From positions 1 to 58,783 of the forward strand of contig JAISAZ010000008.1 in NCBI GenBank assembly GCA_031266435.1: a DNA stretch of 58,783 nt, written 5' to 3'. Below the pieces are notes generated by a model. That model saw nothing but the letters and a program-made list of their open reading frames with translations. It made no database searches and was not told the origin of the DNA. This DNA comes from Accumulibacter sp. Lineage in GTDB: Bacteria; Pseudomonadota; Gammaproteobacteria; Burkholderiales; Rhodocyclaceae. Positions 54,027 through 58,783 of this stretch are shown here, piece by piece. Position 1 is the first letter of the stretch, and each line of letters begins with the position of its first letter. The translations under genes and the position numbers were made by a program.

Positions 54027-55342
54027 TGGCTCTCCCCTCGTTTCGAGACTTCGGTCAATCGGTACGCGAAGAAGCCGCTCCTGTGCGTATTTTCAGCCGA
54101 CGGAACGTCGATCGCTGCGAGCGAGAATCCCATCTGCCGCAACTGCGTGACGAAGCCGGCGAGCGGCGTGTCGTCGCCGCCCGTCTGGTCGACCCAGCCC
54201 TCGACGACGATCTCCTTGCCCATCGACACGCGCAGCAATTTGACCTTGTCGCCCGACGCGGCACGGAGGTTCCGAAGGAAGACGTACGGGTCGAGCCCGG
54301 CTTGCGCGTTGGCGACGAGGTCGACGAGCTCGCGCGTCGCGTAGAACGCCCTCCCCGGAGACGCGAGTTTTTTCCCGCCCTGAAGACGCTGCTCGATCGC
54401 GCGCGCTTCCTTCCGGTTCTGTTCGCTCCGCGTATCGATGCTCCCGGCCTGCCACAGCGACGCGGCGCCGCCGATCAGGAAGGCCAGCGCGGCGACTCCC
54501 GCGCAAAGCGCGGCGTGCCGGAGATGTTTTTCGGCGAAATAGTCGAAGCGCGCCGCCGCCGGATTGACGGCGATGCGTTCGGAAAGAACCGAACGGATCG
54601 CGCTCATCGCCACACGGGTGCCGCCGAAGGCCTCGACCGGCGCGCGCGTAACGCGCAGACCCGACGCCTCGGAAAAAGCCGCGCAGAGTTTTTCGTCCTC
54701 GTCGGGATCGTTCGACTCATTCGACTCGTTCGGCGCTCCGGATTCGAGCAGCGAGTACCACGTCAGGCTCATCGTGAGCCGCGCCGGGTCGAACGAATGA
54801 TCCGGGATGCGTCCTGCCAGAGTCTTCACGGCGGCGAGCAGGTCTTCCGTGTCGTCGCCGAGCGAGAGGACGAAGGAATAAATCAGCCCGCTCTTCCGTG
54901 AGAAGAGGAGCGCGATACTCCGCCCGTGCCGGAAGAAGACGCCGGCCTCGCCGCGCGGAAGCAGGCGGTACATCACCGCCGCGAGCGGGACGAGAAGGCA
55001 GGCCTCCTCCTGGATGCGCGCCCACGCCTGCATCCGCTGCCACGCGTCGATCGGAACGGCGGTGTAGAAGGCCTGGAAATCGCCGCTCGACTTGACGCTG
55101 TGGTGGATGACGACCTTCGCCTCGCCGTCGATCATTCCCTCGTCGCGCAAGCGGCGGCTGATCAGCGCTTCGGCGTAGCCCGAGCGCGCGCCGACGGGCG
55201 CGACGCCGCAGAGCGCGCCGCCAAAGTCGGTCACGACGATCGTCGGCGTGTCGAGCCGCGGGTATTCTTCGACGACGCGCGCCGTACCGTCCGCAAAAAG
55301 AAGCCAGCGGTTGTCGAGATGAAAAAGGATCGCTTCGTTCAT
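54023..55342 (-). CDS. MshI/PilM-PilN-like pilus assembly protein
   Basis: 439 residues. The N-terminal 270 residues look like a cytoplasmic actin-like or GspL-type domain (VVTDFGGALCGVAPVGA, RRLRDEGMIDGEAKVVIHHS). A single membrane helix lies near 280-300 (HAALCAGVAALAFLIGGA), followed by a periplasmic PilN-like region with a coiled coil and VDQTGGDDTPLAGFVTQLR. This topology matches MshI in MSHA loci. It overlaps its neighbours by 4 bp on each side. Confidence 0.7.
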   Translation of the reverse strand: MNEAILFHLDNRWLLFADGTARVVEEYPRLDTPTIVVTDFGGALCGVAPVGARSGYAEALISRRLRDEGMIDGEAKVVIHHSVKSSGDFQAFYTAVPIDAWQRMQAWARIQEEACLLVPLAAVMYRLLPRGEAGVFFRHGRSIALLFSRKSGLIYSFVLSLGDDTEDLLAAVKTLAGRIPDHSFDPARLTMSLTWYSLLESGAPNESNESNDPDEDEKLCAAFSEASGLRVTRAPVEAFGGTRVAMSAIRSVLSERIAVNPAAARFDYFAEKHLRHAALCAGVAALAFLIGGAASLWQAGSIDTRSEQNRKEARAIEQRLQGGKKLASPGRAFYATRELVDLVANAQAGLDPYVFLRNLRAASGDKVKLLRVSMGKEIVVEGWVDQTGGDDTPLAGFVTQLRQMGFSLAAIDVPSAENTHRSGFFAYRLTEVSKRGESQ

Positions 55343-55857
55343 TGCGGGCCACCCCTCGCCAGGAAAACGAGCGTTCCCTTGACCGTCGCCGACAGCGGCG
55401 AATTGACGCGGAGCGGCGGCGAGAACAGCCCGCCCTCGTCGCGCGTGACCGAAACGTCGAACTCTTCAACGTGAAAAAAGCGGCTCTCGGTACGCGCGAT
55501 CGAAAACAGCAATTCGTTCATCTCGTCGCGCGAAAGATTGCCCTGCCGCAGATTGACCCGGCGCTCGGCCCAGTGTGCGGGCGACAGGCCTTTTTTAGAC
55601 GCGGCCGCCTGCAATTCGCGCGCGCGTTCGTTGAATCGCTCGTTTCCGAGCACATTCGCTTCCATCCGCTGCGCCTCCTGAAAAACGCGCGTCGCGAGAC
55701 CGCCGTCCGCGCGGCTCTTTTCCAGGCGGTGCCGCGCATAAAAATAAAACGGCGTCGAGACGGCGAGCAAGGCGACCATCGCCACGGCGAAGACGATCTT
55801 CCCTCTTCGCGCGCGCTTCCATTCCATCGATCGCATCGATCCGGCTTCGGTATTCAT
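55339..55857 (-). CDS. MshJ/PilO-like pilus assembly protein
   Basis: 172 residues. A basic N-terminus (EWKRARRGK) is followed by one membrane helix at about 20-42, a helical stretch, and a small alpha/beta periplasmic domain (FFHVEEFDVSVTRDEGGLFS, TVKGTLVFLARG). Single-pass proteins like this pair with MshI/PilN. Gene order J-I-K ahead of the secretin resembles MSHA loci. ATG 55857 overlaps the upstream prepilin stop in ATGA. Confidence 0.65.
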   Translation of the reverse strand: MNTEAGSMRSMEWKRARRGKIVFAVAMVALLAVSTPFYFYARHRLEKSRADGGLATRVFQEAQRMEANVLGNERFNERARELQAAASKKGLSPAHWAERRVNLRQGNLSRDEMNELLFSIARTESRFFHVEEFDVSVTRDEGGLFSPPLRVNSPLSATVKGTLVFLARGGPQ

Positions 55858-56714
55858 TGATTCATCGCCCAGTGCGCGGTCATGAGGACGACACGATCCT
55901 CGTTCCGGTTGCTACCGCTCGCGTCAGCCGACTGAAACTGCGCCTCGCCGACTCCGAAGGTATTGTTCGCGCTCCACTCGCGCCCGGGACGCTGGCTCGA
56001 CGGCTCGCTCGTGTTCATCCGCACGTCCTGCTGCCGGAAAAGCCCTTCGAGCGCGTCGGCCTTGCCGTCGATCAGGGAATCGAGGTAACGCGCGAGGTCG
56101 GGTGTCAGGCCGCGCAACACCATGACGTTTCCCGCGCCGCTGATCGTCCCCGGCGGGTTCCACTGAAAGCAGACCTGCACCTCGGTCGCGTTGCTGTTGC
56201 TGTCGTTGTATACGGCGCGGTCCTCCATGCCCTCGGCGCGCCCCGCCGGCATCCGCAGTCCGGCCTTCAGCATCAGGTCACGCAAGTCCTGCCGCGCGAT
56301 GTTCCGGTCGCCCGGTCCGACCGAATCGCGCGGGTAGCCCTGCCCGTGGCAGACCTTCAGCCCGGTGTTCCGGTAATTTTCGGGCACGCCCGCGACGTTG
56401 CCGGCGAGGTTGCCGCGCCCGACCGACTGCCCGCCGATCTCGGTCTCGCTCCCGTTGATCATGAAGGTCGGCGCGATCTGGCTGTCGCCGACAACGACGC
56501 CCGCGCGCTGAAAGTACTCGTCGTAGACCCGCTTCCACTCAAAGACGAACTTCTGCGCGATACGGCTGTTTTCGGCGTTGCGCTGGACGCCCCGCCCCGC
56601 CGTGATGACGCTGCCGAGGATGATCGCCGCGACGCCGAGAACGACGGCGATTTCGAGGAGCGAAAAACCCGCCTGGAGCGCCGGAACGGCGCCGCTTCTG
56701 CGGTACGCATTCAT
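55854..56714 (-). CDS. MSHA-type prepilin (GRAEG family)
   Basis: 286 residues. Cleavage is Gly16-Phe17, with Glu21 at +5 (FSLLEIAVVLGVAAIILGSV). The body shares MPAGRAEGMEDRAVYNDSNS, VCFQWNPPG, NVMVLRGLTPDLARYLDSLI and GKADALEGLFRQQD with the preceding gene product. It starts 11 bp after the first prepilin gene. It is one of two candidate major pilins; two close relatives in tandem could form a mixed fibre. Confidence 0.85.
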   Translation of the reverse strand: MNAYRRSGAVPALQAGFSLLEIAVVLGVAAIILGSVITAGRGVQRNAENSRIAQKFVFEWKRVYDEYFQRAGVVVGDSQIAPTFMINGSETEIGGQSVGRGNLAGNVAGVPENYRNTGLKVCHGQGYPRDSVGPGDRNIARQDLRDLMLKAGLRMPAGRAEGMEDRAVYNDSNSNATEVQVCFQWNPPGTISGAGNVMVLRGLTPDLARYLDSLIDGKADALEGLFRQQDVRMNTSEPSSQRPGREWSANNTFGVGEAQFQSADASGSNRNEDRVVLMTAHWAMNQ

Positions 56715-56724
56715 GGTCGTCCCT

Positions 56725-57555
56725 TCATTGGTTCATTTTGTAGATGGCGGTGAGCGTTACCACCTGGCTTTCGTCGAGGTTAGCTCCCAGATTTTGTGCT
56801 CCAGCTGATCCCTGATTCGTCGTATGGGTGTTGTTCGCCGACCACTCGACGCCCGCGACATTTGCGGCGCCACCCGTCGTAATCCCCCCCTGCCGGAAAA
56901 CACCTTCCCACGCGTCGGCCTTGCCGTCGATCATCTGGTCGAGCGCGCGCGCGAGGTCGGGCGTCAGCCCCGTGATCACCATGACGTTTCCAGCGCCTGC
57001 ATCGGTTGCCGGCTCATTCCACTGAAAACAAACCTGAATTTCCTGCGGGTTGCCGTTCGTATCGAGATAAACGTAGCGGTCCTCAGACCCTTCGGCGCGC
57101 CCCGGCGGCATCCGTACGCCGGCCTTCGACATCAGTTCGCGCAAATCGTAAGCGCCTGCACCGCCATCCTGTGCGCTCCTCTGTCCATCGGCAAGAGTGG
57201 CGGAAGCGGCGCCATGGCAAATCGAGTTCAGCGCCGCTGCGGCCCCCACCATATTTCCACCAGAGATGACACCAGCAGCGAGGCCAGACGTGTGGTTGGC
57301 GCCATTGACCATCCAGCGTGGTTGCTGCTGGTTATCTCCCGGCGGGTAGCCGGTCCGCTGGACGTAGACGTTGTACGAAAGCGCCCACTGGTCGATGAAT
57401 TTCTGCTTGATCCGCGCGTATTCGGCGTTACGCTGGACGTCCTTGCCGATCGAAATCGCTCCCAGGATGACGCCGATGACGACGAGAACGACGCTCATTT
57501 CGACGAGCGTGAAACCGCGCGCGCCGAACGAACCGTTTAGCTTATCTTTGCTCAC
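56725..57555 (-). CDS. MSHA-type prepilin, first gene of the pilus locus
   Basis: 276 residues from GTG 57555, preceded by AGGAG at a 6-nt distance; no ATG start fits. Cleavage is Gly14-Phe15, with Glu19 at +5 (FTLVEMSVVLVVIGVILGA). The body has GRAEGSEDRYVYLDTNGNP, VCFQWNEPA, NVMVITGLTPDLARALDQMI and GKADAWEGVFRQGG. As promoter-proximal gene it is the best candidate for the major pilin. The non-ATG start, the tandem hairpins directly upstream and the G21 and (AG)22 tracts all point to tight expression control. Confidence 0.85.
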   Translation of the reverse strand: MSKDKLNGSFGARGFTLVEMSVVLVVIGVILGAISIGKDVQRNAEYARIKQKFIDQWALSYNVYVQRTGYPPGDNQQQPRWMVNGANHTSGLAAGVISGGNMVGAAAALNSICHGAASATLADGQRSAQDGGAGAYDLRELMSKAGVRMPPGRAEGSEDRYVYLDTNGNPQEIQVCFQWNEPATDAGAGNVMVITGLTPDLARALDQMIDGKADAWEGVFRQGGITTGGAANVAGVEWSANNTHTTNQGSAGAQNLGANLDESQVVTLTAIYKMNQ

Positions 57556-57569
57556 GATGACTCCTGTTT

Positions 57570-57655
57570 CAGTTGTAAGCGCCGCAAGGTTGCGGCTGGG
57601 TGAAAAAACCTGCTCAGTTGAAAACACCGCAAGACTGCGGTTGGGTGAAAAACCC
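57570..57655 (-). promoter_or_regulatory. Tandem hairpin units in the pilus leader
   Basis: Two imperfect 41-45-bp direct repeats (57570-57614 and 57615-57655) sit 15 bp before the GTG start. Each begins CAGTTG and contains a short inverted repeat, CCGCAAGGTTGCGG in one and CCGCAAGACTGCGG in the other, then GGTGAAAAA. They would form two small hairpins in the mRNA or DNA next to the ribosome site. Regulator-binding operator or translation control are both possible. Confidence 0.55.
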
Positions 57656-57805
57656 TTGGCGGGCACTTCGCGCGAGCGACGCATCTGGAAGACGCCTCAC
57701 AGGAAGGGAGAAAGCCCGGAAAAAGGAAATGACGAGAACGGCCGCGCGCCGCGATCAAAGCGCGGGCGGTACGGATTCTTGTCTGAATATGACGACCCCA
57801 TATCA

Positions 57806-57826
57806 GGGGGGGGGGGGGGGGGGGGG
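57806..57826. repeat. G21/C21 homopolymer upstream of the pilus locus
   Basis: Twenty-one G on the plus strand; on the coding strand TTTA then C21, as in the tract at 1902-1922. On the coding strand TTTACC could act as a -35 box and TGATAT follows the tract, so tract length would set promoter spacing. It is about 250 bp from the GTG start. The exact length may be affected by sequencing. Confidence 0.7.
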
Positions 57827-57875
57827 TAAAGGTCCGCCGATTCGACCCGCCGCGCCGCGCGTAAACAACCCCGCG

Positions 57876-57899
57876 CATTTTCCGCGTTCGCGGAAAATG
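57876..57899. promoter_or_regulatory. 24-bp near-perfect palindrome
   Basis: CATTTTCCGCG, TT, CGCGGAAAATG: two 11-bp perfect arms with a 2-base centre, placed between the (AG)22 and G21 tracts. It is not followed by a T run on either strand, so a regulator-binding site is likelier than a terminator. Confidence 0.55.
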
Positions 57900-57930
57900 G
57901 CGAAAAACCCTGTCTTTAGAAGGACTTAGA

Positions 57931-57978
<48 letters not shown>

Positions 57979-57987
57979 AAGAATCAT

Positions 57988-58225
57988 GCCAGCCAGCCCG
58001 GTTGAACTGCCGGAACCGGAGAATGCCTGCGCGTCGATCCTTCCCGCCTCAAAGACCACTGACAGCTCCCGAAAGTGTCTATACCGCTCTGATCTACTCT
58101 GTTACAAGGCAAACTGCACGGATTACGTTTTATATACAGACCGCTACAATAAAATATTACAACGCCCGGAGACTTTTTAGCACGATTTTTGTAGCGGTGC
58201 AAGAAATTTTTTCAAAAATTTTTTC
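57988..58225. other. AT-rich gene-free stretch with a spaced inverted repeat
   Basis: No convincing gene. From about 58060 the sequence is far more AT-rich than the rest of the window. ACCGCTACAA at 58140-58149 is the perfect complement of TTGTAGCGGT at 58189-58198, and the match extends through the neighbouring A and T runs with one bulge. It could mark an element end, a regulator site or a small RNA; sequence alone does not decide. Confidence 0.4.
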
Positions 58226-58405
58226 GTCGGCTATAGGTTGGGGTGAGCGGAGCGATGCCCAACGTTCCGCAGACGCATATCAGGCATCAGGAATCAGAGG
58301 TCAGGAATCAGATCAGTCAGCGGCGGCTTCGCCGCCGGAGAAAGATCGTTGAAACACCGATCGGTTTTCATCTGTCTCCCGACCTCTGTCTCCTGTCTCC
58401 CGATT
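58226..58405. repeat. Dispersed repeats before the Rpn-type gene
   Basis: A TATAGGTTGGGGTGAGCGG copy with its facing GCCCAACG, ATCAG words, a GCGGCGGCTTCGCCGCC hairpin, GAGAAAGATCGTTGAAACAC, ATCGGTTTT and TCTGTCTCC words, in the same order as 6060-6150 and 39000-39100. Confidence 0.85.
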
Positions 58406-58412
58406 CCCCGCG

Positions 58413-58418
58413 TATAAT
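58413..58418 (+). promoter_or_regulatory. Likely -10 box of the Rpn-type gene
   Basis: A consensus TATAAT at 58413-58418, 27 bp before the ATG, immediately after repeat sequence. No good -35 hexamer at the right distance, so the promoter is tentative. Confidence 0.4.
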
Positions 58419-58445
58419 GAGATCACAGACACTCCCACTACGACG

Positions 58446-58783
58446 ATGACCAAACTCGCCTACACCGCACGAAATGATGCGCTCTTCAAAATGATCTTCG
58501 GCGACGACCGGGACATCGACATCCTCACGGACTTCCTACAGGCGGTTCTCGACCTCCCGGCAGAAGAATACGAAGAAGTCACACTCGCCGACCCCCACCT
58601 CGCCCGCGAAAGTCCAGACGACAAACTCGGCATACTCGACGTCAAAGTCAAGACGCGATCGGGCAAACTCATCGACATCGAAATACAAGTCTGCGACCAA
58701 GCGCAGATGCGCGAACGCATCGTCTTCTACCTGGCAAGAATGATCAACGAACAGATCGGCCCCGGAGACGACTACTGGACGAT
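58446..58783 (+). CDS. Rpn-family PD-(D/E)XK nuclease/putative transposase (N-terminal part)
   Basis: 112 residues visible from ATG 58446; the rest lies outside. It starts MTKLAYTARNDALFKMIFGD, has DILTDFLQAVLDLPAEEYEE, and the nuclease core LGILDVKVKTRSGKLIDIEI followed by QVCDQAQMRERIVFYLARM. The Asp of LDVKV and the E-x-Q of IEIQV are the PD-(D/E)XK-type catalytic positions. Rpn proteins are DNA nucleases that promote recombination; many relatives are annotated as transposases. It is the only possible mobility gene in the window, and it lies beside dispersed repeats. Confidence 0.85.
   Translation, partial: MTKLAYTARNDALFKMIFGDDRDIDILTDFLQAVLDLPAEEYEEVTLADPHLARESPDDKLGILDVKVKTRSGKLIDIEIQVCDQAQMRERIVFYLARMINEQIGPGDDYWT

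Noticed and set aside
57986-58202. Short open frames on both strands after the AG tract
   Set aside because: No ribosome site, no protein-like pattern, and an AT-rich intergenic composition.

Overview
The window is high-GC DNA from a Gram-negative bacterium, most likely a betaproteobacterium. The basis is gene content and order: purN, a DUF3108 gene and an RsmB-type methylase in one chain; an MSHA-like pilus locus; a Czc-type tripartite pump; cysTWA with sbp; rluA, rlmJ, rsmI and yraN-type genes. Genus and species cannot be read from the sequence. I saw no tRNA, rRNA or CRISPR array.

Layout. 1-1,922: an autotransporter O-heptosyltransferase (cut by the window edge) and a DUF4254 gene, with a 21-base G/C homopolymer upstream. 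3,027-6,046: rlmJ, a nitronate monooxygenase-like flavoprotein and rluA. 6,275-14,568: a two-component system divergent from a three-gene heavy-metal-type RND pump. 14,583-17,424: rsmI, a yraN-type gene and three small unknown genes. 17,442-21,571: a sulfate ABC importer. 21,766-22,734: a radical SAM protein. 22,863-27,582: an ABC importer with a fused permease-ATPase, ending in a phosphodiesterase. 28,074-30,231: an RstAB-like two-component system. 30,360-36,748: a tightly packed chain purN, DUF3108, rsmB-like, mscS-like, umuD, umuC. 37,078-38,715: an unknown lipoprotein. 39,149-57,555: fifteen genes on the minus strand forming an MSHA-like type IV pilus or type II secretion-like machine. 58,446-58,783: the start of an Rpn-type nuclease gene.

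The pilus locus is the centrepiece. It has an assembly platform in the usual MSHA order, an extension ATPase whose N-terminus carries two 24-residue c-di-GMP-binding-type motifs with a 5-residue spacer, and seven prepilin-like proteins in two families. Three of these (424, 446 and 817 residues) carry a C-terminal hydrophobic module flanked by helical segments, which is very unusual for pilins. Upstream of the first gene lies a stack of simple repeats and palindromes: an (AG)22 microsatellite, a 24-bp palindrome, a G21 tract and two tandem hairpin units. The G21 tract has the same length, and the same TTTA neighbour on the coding strand, as the tract upstream of the glycosylation genes. Both tracts lie about 250-310 bp before a start codon. 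This suggests phase-variable control of two surface systems.

The second theme is a dense set of dispersed short repeats. They begin within a few bases of the stop codon of most genes or operons, encode C-terminal tails on several unrelated proteins, and interrupt at least two operons. In one place a short repeat has inserted into another repeat copy with what looks like an 11-bp target duplication.
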